A DNA stretch of 48,206 nucleotides from an uncultured Clostridia bacterium (lineage in GTDB: Bacteria > Bacillota > Clostridia > Christensenellales > UBA1242), in the NCBI GenBank assembly GCA_944359935.1, contig CALVTD010000003.1:1-48206 (forward strand), given 5' to 3'. Positions within the stretch are counted from its first letter, which is position 1, and the number at the start of each line of letters is the position of its first letter. Under the pieces are notes generated by a model, which was given only the letters and a program-made list of their open reading frames with translations, was not told the origin of the DNA and searched no databases. A program made the translations under genes and the position numbers. Positions 32,237-40,516 of this stretch are shown here, one piece after another.

Positions 32237-34546
32237 GTGAACTACATATTCTTAGGAGTAATCATTGTTCTATTCATAGCATTGTATTTCATATTTCGTA
32301 AACAAATCAACAAGAAATTGTCTTTTGTGATGAAAGGCGTGTCGTTATTTCTTGCAGTTTGCTTTTTCATTCGTTACTTTTCTTCAAGCCATTCAATTTT
32401 TCAAGATGTTTCAGCATTGTCTGGCAGCCCATTTTCGCCGTTTGTAACTTTTATGACCGCGCTTATGGTTTGGCTGTCGGTTGCCAGCGTTATAATTTTA
32501 ATGATGTTGCCATTTTTTAAATTTGATGTGCTTAAAAACTATGCAAAAACCTTTTGTTTGGTTGTTAGCATTTTAAACATTGGCTTCATGTCGCAAATTA
32601 TTTATTCTTTCACCGGCACTTATGACCTTTCGCTTGGCGGAGGGTTTTACGCGATTGAGGTGGGAATAAGTTTTGTTTACAGTTTATACATATTCTTAAC
32701 AAATGGTTATTTTAAAATTTCAAAAAAGCAAGGGCTTGAAATGCTTGCATGCTTGCCGATTGTTTTGTTGTTTTCAATTCCGCCGTTTATTCCTCAAACT
32801 TTTTTTGGAAACATAGGCAGCCTTGCGAGCAAAGATTTTGCGTTATATCACAGGCTATATCTATACCTATGTTTTATTGTGTTGTTTGGGCTGTATTTTC
32901 TTTTGCGAAACCGCAACAGGGAATACATTCGAATGGCGCTGCTATATATTTCACTGGTGACACTGGTTTCATACTGCTTTGATTATGATTTCCACAGATT
33001 TATAGAGCCAACAAGATGGCCGCTACATCTATGCAACACCGCAATGTTCATCACGCCAATTTGTTTGATGTTTAAGGTGGAAAAGGTTTTTTATTTCACG
33101 CTGTTTATAAACGTTTTGGGCGCACTGCTTGCAATGTTTATGCCAAACTATGGCGACACCCTCGGCGCGTTAAGCCCAACCGTGGTTAGATTTTGGACCA
33201 ACCACATCATGGCGTTTGCTATGCCGCTGCTAATTATTTTGCTAGGGATTTATCAGCGGCCAAAACTTAAACATTTTTACTATTCTATGGTGGGCTTTTT
33301 AATTTATTATGTTTTCGTGCTTATTATTAACGCTTGGTTTACAAACTATGACGCTTCGGTTGACTTCTTCTTTATCAACAGCGATTTTGTGGCAGAAAAA
33401 CTTGGAACTTGGGCGGAAAATCTGCGAGTGCCGTGGTCGTTTAATATCGGCTCGCTTACATTCACTTTCTATCCGCTGTATCAATTTTTGTATTTTCTGG
33501 TTTACACGGTTTTGGGCTTGGGCGTTTGGTTTGTGTATGTGTGGATATTTCAAATGCAAGATTTCTACAACATGGTTAGAGGCAAAAACAAAAAAATTAA
33601 ATTGGATAGTTTGGCATTAAAGCAAAAATATAATCAAAAGGAGGTTGATAAGTGCATGAATGAGGCAAGCAAAGACAAGTTGGTTATCAGTGGCGTGTAT
33701 AAGCAGTATGGCAACAATAAGCGTTACTCAGCCGAAAATGTCAGTCTGCAAGTTAAGGCGGGTGAAATTCTTGGCTTCTTAGGGCCAAACGGCGCTGGCA
33801 AAAGCACAATCATTAAATGCGTTGTTGGAATTCAGCCAGCCACTAAGGGTAGCATTGAAATTAACGGCTATGACATTCAAAAACAACCAGAAATGGCGAA
33901 AGCACAATTTGGGTTTGTGCCAGATCACTATGCACTTTATGAAAAACTCACCGGCAGAGAATACATCAACTACATAGCAGATTTATACAATGTTGAAAAA
34001 CAGGATAGGGACAAAAGGCTTGCAAAACTTTTAAAATCACTTAACATGGAGCATGCTATAGATAACAAAATTGCAACATATTCACATGGTATGAAGCAAA
34101 AGATTGCAATTATGTCGGCGCTTGTGCACAATCCAAAACTTTGGATTTTGGACGAGCCTTTAACAGGGCTTGACCCAACATCTATTTACGAAGTAAAAGA
34201 ATGCATGCGAGAGCATGCAAAGGCAGGAAACATTGTTTTCTTTTCCAGCCATATAATTGACGTGGTTGAAAAAATTTGCGACAGAATTGTTATAATCAAA
34301 AACGGCAGAATTGTTAAATCAGTAACAATGAAAAAACTGCAAAAAGACAACATCAACTTGGAAGAATTTTATTTAAACATTATAAATCAAAAAGATGTTT
34401 TGCCAGGCGAAGTTGAAATTCCGCAAGAAAACGCGCAGCCGCCTGAAAGTAAATTTTTTGAAGAAAAACCTAAAAAAGACGGTTGGATTAAAAAAATAAT
34501 TAAAAAAATTAAATTAAAAAAACAACAAAAAAAATCAAAAAAATAA
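32237..34546 (+). CDS. YwaF/TIGR02206-like membrane protein fused to an ABC ATPase
   Basis: A 769-aa two-part protein. Residues 1 to about 445 are a polytopic membrane domain with a dozen or so hydrophobic segments. The stretch EPTRWPLHLCNTAMF (about 258-272) recalls the HLC signature of the YwaF/TIGR02206 family. After a basic linker, residues about 475-700 are an ABC-type ATPase of the ABC-2 exporter class: Walker A GPNGAGKST (about 515-523), signature YSHGMKQK (about 614), Walker B WILDEPLTGLDP, and a switch His in FFSSHI. The tail is Lys-rich (KKIIKKIKLKKQQKKSKK). The separate permease gene that follows suggests that both form one exporter. TAGAAT at 32192-32197 is a plausible -10 box. 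Substrate unknown. Confidence 0.8.
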   Translation: MNYIFLGVIIVLFIALYFIFRKQINKKLSFVMKGVSLFLAVCFFIRYFSSSHSIFQDVSALSGSPFSPFVTFMTALMVWLSVASVIILMMLPFFKFDVLKNYAKTFCLVVSILNIGFMSQIIYSFTGTYDLSLGGGFYAIEVGISFVYSLYIFLTNGYFKISKKQGLEMLACLPIVLLFSIPPFIPQTFFGNIGSLASKDFALYHRLYLYLCFIVLFGLYFLLRNRNREYIRMALLYISLVTLVSYCFDYDFHRFIEPTRWPLHLCNTAMFITPICLMFKVEKVFYFTLFINVLGALLAMFMPNYGDTLGALSPTVVRFWTNHIMAFAMPLLIILLGIYQRPKLKHFYYSMVGFLIYYVFVLIINAWFTNYDASVDFFFINSDFVAEKLGTWAENLRVPWSFNIGSLTFTFYPLYQFLYFLVYTVLGLGVWFVYVWIFQMQDFYNMVRGKNKKIKLDSLALKQKYNQKEVDKCMNEASKDKLVISGVYKQYGNNKRYSAENVSLQVKAGEILGFLGPNGAGKSTIIKCVVGIQPATKGSIEINGYDIQKQPEMAKAQFGFVPDHYALYEKLTGREYINYIADLYNVEKQDRDKRLAKLLKSLNMEHAIDNKIATYSHGMKQKIAIMSALVHNPKLWILDEPLTGLDPTSIYEVKECMREHAKAGNIVFFSSHIIDVVEKICDRIVIIKNGRIVKSVTMKKLQKDNINLEEFYLNIINQKDVLPGEVEIPQENAQPPESKFFEEKPKKDGWIKKIIKKIKLKKQQKKSKK

Positions 34547-34590
34547 TTAAAAAATCAAAAAAATAATTAAAAAATCAAAAAAATAATTAA
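34531..34590 (+). repeat. Three tandem 20-bp repeats between transporter genes
   Basis: Three exact copies of AAAATCAAAAAAATAATTAA (34531-34550, 34551-34570, 34571-34590). The first contains the stop codon of the fusion gene. The repeats end just before the AAGGA ribosome-binding site of the next gene. The period is not a multiple of three. Confidence 0.9.
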
Positions 34591-34604
34591 AAAATGAAGG
34601 AAAA

Positions 34605-36302
34605 ATGCAAAAAAATAAGGCTGAAAAATTAAAAAATAGCAAAATAAATTTAAATAAATTTAAAACGCTTTTCTTAATGCAATTAAAAGAACGGCTTAAT
34701 CTTTCATTCTTAAAAAATAAAAAGCAACTTCTTTTTAAAGTTATTTTTGCAATTTTGGGTTTTGTGGTTGTAACGGCGGTGGCATATTTGGTGCTTTGGC
34801 TGTGTCAATTTTTAAACATTTTTTCAGCCTTAAACAGAATTCCAATTTCTGTTATGGCGGTTGTGTTTTTTGTAATTTTTGTTTTGAATTTGTTCACCTG
34901 CACGGTTGGGTTAAGCAAAACGCTTTTCTATTCCAAAGACAATCAAATGCTTGTAACTTTTCCTGTAAACGGCAATTTGATTTATCTTTCCAAAATGCTT
35001 GTTTACTACATAAATGAAATAAAAAGAACATTCACTTTTGTCATTCCAATCTTTTTTGCATATGGGCTTTTGTCGGCGTTGCCATTTATGTATTTTATTT
35101 GGATGCCAATCATGTTGGTTATTTTTGCAGCAATTCCAGTTTTGATTGGCGGGCTGCTGTCTTTTCCAATGCACTATGTGTTGAAATTTTTAAGAAGATT
35201 TCCACTTGTGAAAACAATCTCTGCGCTAATTTTGGTTGGCGGATTGGTGGTTGGGGCAGTTTTCCTTATTGAGGCAATTCCTGAAAACATCAACTTGATT
35301 GAAAGTTGGACTGCTGTTTCACGAGCGATGCGAAGTTTTCTATCTTGGTTTAGTGATGCTTTTTACATCTTCTATGCATTCACGATATTTTTGTGCGGCA
35401 AGTTTGAAAACTTGCAGTCGGTTTTGTTCACGGAATATTCTTGGATTGTGCTGCTTATCATGCTTGCAGTGATATTGGTTTTAGTGGGATTAAACTATCT
35501 CATTTCCAGACCGCTGTATCTGCGCAGCATCTCAAAACAATTTGAGTTTGATGTGAAAAACAAAAAAGTTAAGCACTTTAACATCAAGCGCAACAGTTTT
35601 GTTTCCACAAGCATCTATGAAAGCAGAAGGCTGGTTAGAGATAATGGCGTGCTTTCCACAGCGATTGCAACGCTTGTTATCACTCCAATTGCCATACTTT
35701 TGCTGTGCTCCATCTATGCGGCAATCAACACCAGGGCGATGGGCGATTTCTTTGTGATAGGTTTTAATATTTTAATATTATTATTGTTCATCATGGCGTC
35801 AAACATTGGCGTTTCATCCATTTACAGCAGGGATGGTGAGGCAATGTTTTTAAACAAAACCAAGCCTCAAAAACCATATAAAATTTTGTTTCCAAGGTTG
35901 TTTTTTAACTCAGTTGTCAGTGTGATTATTTTAACAATTTCGGCGCCAATATTTTTTGTAAACTCTACTTTAAGCGCAGGAAACGCAATTTTAGCGTATT
36001 TTATGATGCTTTTTCTTATTCTGGCGCACATATTATGGAGCGCGGAACTAGATTTCCTCAATCCGCAAACGGTTAGAATGCGCACAGAGGGAATACTTTC
36101 TGGAAACCCTAATGAAGTCAAATCCACAATACTGGCGTTTGCTTTAAGCGCGGTGGCGTTTGGGCTGATTTTATTCTTCCTCATGGACGGAGGAAACTTT
36201 GTTTGGTTTAAGCTTTTCTTTATTGCGCTGGCGCTGTTGCTGCTTAGAGGGTGGATGTTCTACTACAAAAGCAAAGTGTTGTTTAAGGAGATGCAATCAT
36301 GA
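34605..36302 (+). CDS. ABC-2-type exporter permease
   Basis: A 565-aa membrane protein with about 12 hydrophobic segments. It begins with a Lys/Asn-rich cytosolic stretch followed by FKTLFLMQLKERLNLSF, typical of ABC-2 permeases. The element SKTLFYSKDNQMLVTFPV (about 103-120) is typical of the bacterial permease family that pairs with a stand-alone ATPase. It directly follows the YwaF-ATPase fusion, which carries the only ATPase domain nearby. Its 3' end overlaps the next gene by 4 bp. Substrate unknown. Confidence 0.75.
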   Translation: MQKNKAEKLKNSKINLNKFKTLFLMQLKERLNLSFLKNKKQLLFKVIFAILGFVVVTAVAYLVLWLCQFLNIFSALNRIPISVMAVVFFVIFVLNLFTCTVGLSKTLFYSKDNQMLVTFPVNGNLIYLSKMLVYYINEIKRTFTFVIPIFFAYGLLSALPFMYFIWMPIMLVIFAAIPVLIGGLLSFPMHYVLKFLRRFPLVKTISALILVGGLVVGAVFLIEAIPENINLIESWTAVSRAMRSFLSWFSDAFYIFYAFTIFLCGKFENLQSVLFTEYSWIVLLIMLAVILVLVGLNYLISRPLYLRSISKQFEFDVKNKKVKHFNIKRNSFVSTSIYESRRLVRDNGVLSTAIATLVITPIAILLLCSIYAAINTRAMGDFFVIGFNILILLLFIMASNIGVSSIYSRDGEAMFLNKTKPQKPYKILFPRLFFNSVVSVIILTISAPIFFVNSTLSAGNAILAYFMMLFLILAHILWSAELDFLNPQTVRMRTEGILSGNPNEVKSTILAFALSAVAFGLILFFLMDGGNFVWFKLFFIALALLLLRGWMFYYKSKVLFKEMQS

Positions 36303-36724
36303 AAAAGACGATTATTTTCTCCATTGCAATAATTTATTTGGTTTCCATTATTGTGGTAACATTCTTTGGCATGCAGTCAAGGCTTGACCAATTTCAGGTG
36401 TATATGACGGACATTGAAATCACTTCCTTTGACCAAGAGGTTAATGGCAACAAGTATTTGTTTGTGGATTTTAATGATGAAGAGGGTTATGCCAGCGTGT
36501 TTATTGATTATGACTATGCTCCTGACAATGCCACACATCCAGACAGGGTTTCTTTCAGCCTTACTGGCAACACTTACACCGATGACAACGGCGAAACCGC
36601 TTATTATGCCGAGGTTTCGGCTAACGGCGAGGTTGTTTTCTATTCGCGCAAAGCGGTGGTGCTTACAATAAGAACCACCGACGGGTCAAGTCTGGCAGAT
36701 TCGGTTACAATAATTTGTAGGTAA
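36299..36724 (+). CDS. Small membrane-anchored protein of the exporter operon
   Basis: A 141-aa protein with one N-terminal hydrophobic segment (residues 4-23, IIFSIAIIYLVSIIVVTFF) and a beta-rich extracytoplasmic part of about 115 residues. I do not recognise a family. The ATGA overlap with the permease gene shows that they are cotranscribed and coupled, so it is probably an accessory component of that exporter. Confidence 0.7.
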   Translation: MKKTIIFSIAIIYLVSIIVVTFFGMQSRLDQFQVYMTDIEITSFDQEVNGNKYLFVDFNDEEGYASVFIDYDYAPDNATHPDRVSFSLTGNTYTDDNGETAYYAEVSANGEVVFYSRKAVVLTIRTTDGSSLADSVTIICR

Positions 36725-36730
36725 AATTGT

Positions 36731-36759
36731 TTGGGCAAAAAAGAATAATGTGCTAGAAT
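36731..36759 (+). promoter_or_regulatory. Likely promoter of the large lipoprotein gene
   Basis: TTGGGC (36731-36736), a 17-bp spacer and TAGAAT (36754-36759). The -35 box is weak. Confidence 0.5.
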
Positions 36760-36797
36760 GTGACTAATACTAAGATGAATAAGTAAAAGGAGTGCAT

Positions 36798-39026
36798 ATG
36801 AAAAAATTAGCAATTGCTTTTTGCGGAGCGCTTTGCGCTTGTGTTGCTGCATTTGGGGTGGCTTGTTCATGTTCAACCGAGGATGATAAAACTATTTCCA
36901 GTGTAAGCACATCATCTTTTAAAAACTATTATCACGTTACTGAAACCATCGACTTTAACAATGTAAAACTTGATGTTAAATATGAAAATGGGACGTCTGA
37001 AACTTTAACATATGCAGAGTTTGATATACCAGTGGAAGATGCCGCTGAACAAACGCAGTTTATTGTTTATACAGATGGGTTATATGCTCAAACAGCGGGA
37101 GAACTTCAAACTGGGGAATATACCATCACATGTCAAATAATAGGTAATGATACTGTATATAATCTCGGGAAGATAAATGTTTCTGAAAATATGAATTTGA
37201 TTTATGACCTCGTTTTGTATTCCGAGCCTAGTTTTATTACCACATATAAAAATAACATAGCATCTGTTTCAGCAACCAACGAAGACGCTTTCTATTTGGA
37301 CAACTCTGATAACGAGTATGTTGTAGGTGATGATAATGCATTTATTTTTAAGCCAACGCTTTCATTGATTAGTAAAAGTGCAAGTGAAATAGTTGAAGCA
37401 GATGAATATGATGTAAATGTTGAAGTTTACATAATGCAAAATGGTGAATGGTCAAAAATAGAAGATGAAACTTATTACTCATTTCAAAATTTTAAATTCG
37501 ATTTTACTGATGCAGCAATAGGGCAATCTTTCAAAATTGAAATGACACCTGCTGATTTTGAAAAAGATATGTATGGTAATCCTGTTGAGCCAGTTACTTT
37601 TAGTTTTACAGTTCAAGATGGTTGGAATGCTTATACGGCAGATGATATTGCAAGAATCAATTTGGTTTCTGATGAAGTTAAAAGTTTATTGCAACAAAAC
37701 AAATTTTCTCGTTCACAATCACAAGCGATTTTCTATGAAAATGGAAAATATGTAAAAAAGTATTATTACGATATTTGGGAAAATTATCTTGCTAGTAAAG
37801 GATATTCAGCAGAAAATTTGGTGGACGTCAATGCTGTATATATGCATAATGATATAGAAGTTAAAGTTGAAGATTTGCCAAGTGATTATTTTGTAACAAC
37901 AGGTGAGGCTGGCGCTTATACAAAGGCTGATGGTTCTCTCAGGGATTATAGTTTCTTATATACACATTATTTAAATGAAGATTTCACATTTAATGGAAAT
38001 TATTTTAAACTTGATGTCAGTGATATACCTCTCGGTTATTCTGATTCTGGTAAGATTTTTACAAGTGATGCAGATATTATCCCAGGACATTCAACCGTGT
38101 TTGTGTTCTCTGGTTTATTAGATAATACAACAACGGAAAGGGCATATTTTAAAAATGTTAACACCGTTGGAAATACTGGCGAAGTTCAATCTGGCGCAAC
38201 TGAATCTGCGGAAGATGCTGCTGGTGGACTCATTCTTTTAAAATCAATTCATGTCACGACAGAAATAAGCAACAGTATTGCAAAACAATACATGATTGCA
38301 TGGTATGCAGAAAGCAGTCAGTTGGATGTAAACAACACAACAGACAGGGGAAATGTTTATATTGATTATGTAAAAACTTACGATTGCTTTAATAGCGCTT
38401 TCTTTGCGTATGCTTCCGAAAAAAATGAAATCGCAAACAGCGAAATGAAGCGTTTTGGTGGACCAATAATGTTCTTAATCAGCGAAGCGGAAAATTCAGA
38501 AGGGACTACTGTGGGCAAAAGGAGAGGCGGAATTTCAATAGATGAAAACACAATTCTCGAAAATTATGTCACAGGAGAGGAGCCTTGGTTTTCTGTAATG
38601 AACGCTAATAAAATTGCTACTCAACTCAAAGGCCTAAATGATTTATTAAACGGATATACAGAGTCAAATATTGTATATAACAATATACCAAATAAAGAAG
38701 GCGAATACTTGAATTTGATTATGGTTGCTATGGACCAAGATTATTTAGGCTCGCAAGAAAGAAATATTTATTCTGATTATGTTTATGGAAACGACGTGCC
38801 ATTTAATACTGATAATACAACATTAAATGGAATTATCGCAGATTCTAGTTATTTAAGCCCAGCATTTATGACAAGCAATGGTGAAATTGCGTATATAACT
38901 GGTAACGACAGCATGGCATTTTATCCAGGCGCCGGCTCATCATTTACAGGCGATTACCTTTACATGATGTATCCAGCTGACGGGACGATGATTGGTGCGG
39001 TTCTAGGAATGGAACAGATTGCTTAA
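36798..39026 (+). CDS. Large putative lipoprotein of unknown function
   Basis: A 742-aa exported protein. The N-terminus MKKLAIAFCGALCACVAAFG is a signal sequence; GVAC near residue 25 could be a weak lipobox, and several other Cys lie close by, so the lipidation site is uncertain. The mature part is acidic, Asn/Tyr/Asp-rich and beta-like, with an early segment (VTETIDFNNVKLDVKYENGT) resembling bacterial Ig-like domains. I recognise no enzyme motif. The start is ATG 36798, preceded by AAAGGAG; a GTG two codons earlier is less likely. Own promoter and terminator. Confidence 0.7.
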   Translation: MKKLAIAFCGALCACVAAFGVACSCSTEDDKTISSVSTSSFKNYYHVTETIDFNNVKLDVKYENGTSETLTYAEFDIPVEDAAEQTQFIVYTDGLYAQTAGELQTGEYTITCQIIGNDTVYNLGKINVSENMNLIYDLVLYSEPSFITTYKNNIASVSATNEDAFYLDNSDNEYVVGDDNAFIFKPTLSLISKSASEIVEADEYDVNVEVYIMQNGEWSKIEDETYYSFQNFKFDFTDAAIGQSFKIEMTPADFEKDMYGNPVEPVTFSFTVQDGWNAYTADDIARINLVSDEVKSLLQQNKFSRSQSQAIFYENGKYVKKYYYDIWENYLASKGYSAENLVDVNAVYMHNDIEVKVEDLPSDYFVTTGEAGAYTKADGSLRDYSFLYTHYLNEDFTFNGNYFKLDVSDIPLGYSDSGKIFTSDADIIPGHSTVFVFSGLLDNTTTERAYFKNVNTVGNTGEVQSGATESAEDAAGGLILLKSIHVTTEISNSIAKQYMIAWYAESSQLDVNNTTDRGNVYIDYVKTYDCFNSAFFAYASEKNEIANSEMKRFGGPIMFLISEAENSEGTTVGKRRGGISIDENTILENYVTGEEPWFSVMNANKIATQLKGLNDLLNGYTESNIVYNNIPNKEGEYLNLIMVAMDQDYLGSQERNIYSDYVYGNDVPFNTDNTTLNGIIADSSYLSPAFMTSNGEIAYITGNDSMAFYPGAGSSFTGDYLYMMYPADGTMIGAVLGMEQIA

Positions 39027-39048
39027 AAATATTGGTTGTTTAAATATT

Positions 39049-39077
39049 AAAGTTTAGCATTAGTGCTAAACTTTTTT
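39049..39077 (+). terminator. Terminator of the lipoprotein gene
   Basis: AAGTTTAGCA-TTAG-TGCTAAACTT plus T run. Confidence 0.85.
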
Positions 39078-39078
39078 A

Positions 39079-39107
39079 TTGCGTTTAAGGCAACCTTGTG
39101 TTATAAT
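39079..39107 (+). promoter_or_regulatory. Promoter of the M16 peptidase gene
   Basis: TTGCGT (39079-39084), a 17-bp spacer and perfect TATAAT (39102-39107). AAGGAGGAGG follows at 39117-39126. Confidence 0.65.
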
Positions 39108-39127
39108 TTTTTCAACAAGGAGGAGGT

Positions 39128-40396
39128 ATGTCAAAAGTAAAAGTATATCGCTACCCAAACGGAGCAAAAATTATTTATGTGGAAGATAAGGACGCCGAGT
39201 TTACATACTTTACTGGTGAGTTTAAAGTTGGAGCCGTGGATGAAGAGAAGGGCAAAGAGGGCGCAGCGCACTTTTTAGAGCACATGGCATTTAAAAGCAC
39301 TACGAATATGAGCGAATATGAAAGAAGAAAAACACTGAATATAATGTGCGTAAACAATAATGCTTATACAGGTCCATATTCAATTAGTTTCGTTTGTTCG
39401 TCTTTGAATGAGTTGTTTAATGAGGGCTTTAAAATTTACATAGATGGGGTTACAAATTGCAAATTTGATAAAGGTGAAGTAAACAAAGAAAGAAAAGTCA
39501 TTTTGGAAGAATATAAAAGAGGTTTGTCAAATCCAAATCGTATTGCAGGAAGACTGGGTTATAGAAAAATGTATAAAAATAGTGAATTTTCTCATGACAT
39601 AATAGGCACAAAAACATCAATTCAAAAAATTTCTGTAAATGATTTAAAAGAGTTTTATCAAAAATTTACGCCAGATAAATTTACTATTTATGGCGGTGGA
39701 AAAATGAGAGCAAGCCAGTATAAAAAATTGATGGAAAAATATCTTGGTAAGTTTTTGTTTATGAAAGATTTTAAAAGTATTCCACAACCTATCGAAGAGC
39801 CAATAGAAAAGCCAAAGTTTTATGCTTTAAATAAAGATAATGCTCAAACGCAAGTAGTGTTGCAGATGAACATATTTAATTTTTATGATTTAAGAAAGGC
39901 TGCGTTAACTTATATAGATGCTGCAATGAATGATGTGGGAGGAAGGCTGTATGTTGAAGCGCGTGATAAACAGGGGTTGCTGTATGATATTGGCACAAAT
40001 CATGGTTTAAACGAAAATTGTGGTTGGCTTGCACTGGGTTTTGGGTGCATTAGTGATAATGTGCCAAAAGTTTTAGCGATATTTAAAAACTGTTTAAAAG
40101 ATATAGCAACAAACGGTTTGGACAAAGATGAATTTCAAAAAATTAAGAACACAATAAAAGTTCGTTTGGCAAATGCCAAGATTAGTTTGAACAGAAAAAT
40201 AAACAATGCTTATCATGATGTAAGATTTAATGGATGTTTGCTTACTGACAAAGAAAGATACGCAGAACTTGAAAACGTTACTAATGAAAACATTAAACAG
40301 GTGGCGCAATATCTTTTAGATAACCAAAGTTATGTGATTGTTGGCGTTGGAAAAGGCATTACACAAAAACATCTTGAAAGTTACAAAAAGGCTTAA
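39128..40396 (+). CDS. M16-family zinc peptidase
   Basis: A 422-aa insulinase-like metallopeptidase. The inverted zinc motif HFLEH is at residues 48-52, and the third ligand Glu lies in KERKVILEEYKR about 75 residues later. The second half (DNAQTQVVLQMN...) is the related non-catalytic M16 domain. This is one M16 repeat pair of about 45 kDa, as in bacterial processing-peptidase homologues. No signal peptide, so cytoplasmic. A strong ribosome-binding site precedes the ATG. A typical Clostridial M16 pair (YmfF/YmfH) would have two adjacent genes; here only one is present. Confidence 0.9.
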   Translation: MSKVKVYRYPNGAKIIYVEDKDAEFTYFTGEFKVGAVDEEKGKEGAAHFLEHMAFKSTTNMSEYERRKTLNIMCVNNNAYTGPYSISFVCSSLNELFNEGFKIYIDGVTNCKFDKGEVNKERKVILEEYKRGLSNPNRIAGRLGYRKMYKNSEFSHDIIGTKTSIQKISVNDLKEFYQKFTPDKFTIYGGGKMRASQYKKLMEKYLGKFLFMKDFKSIPQPIEEPIEKPKFYALNKDNAQTQVVLQMNIFNFYDLRKAALTYIDAAMNDVGGRLYVEARDKQGLLYDIGTNHGLNENCGWLALGFGCISDNVPKVLAIFKNCLKDIATNGLDKDEFQKIKNTIKVRLANAKISLNRKINNAYHDVRFNGCLLTDKERYAELENVTNENIKQVAQYLLDNQSYVIVGVGKGITQKHLESYKKA

Positions 40397-40413
40397 AAAA
40401 TAAGCCTTTTTTT
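40386..40413 (+). terminator. Terminator of the M16 peptidase gene
   Basis: AAAAGGCTTA-AAAAA-TAAGCCTTTT plus T run, overlapping the stop codon. Confidence 0.85.
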
Positions 40414-40459
40414 GTTGCAAAAAAATTAAAATTATTTTTAAAAAACACCTTATTTTATT

Positions 40460-40487
40460 TTGAAAAAAATCGCCTTTTTTGTATACT
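40460..40487 (+). promoter_or_regulatory. Promoter of ppdK
   Basis: TTGAAA (40460-40465), a 16-bp spacer and TATACT (40482-40487). Confidence 0.6.
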
Positions 40488-40516
40488 TATCTCGTATCGA
40501 AAAAAAGGAGAAATGC

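Noticed and set aside
34531-34590. CRISPR-like array
   Set aside because: Repeats are head-to-tail without spacers and of very low complexity. No cas genes are nearby.
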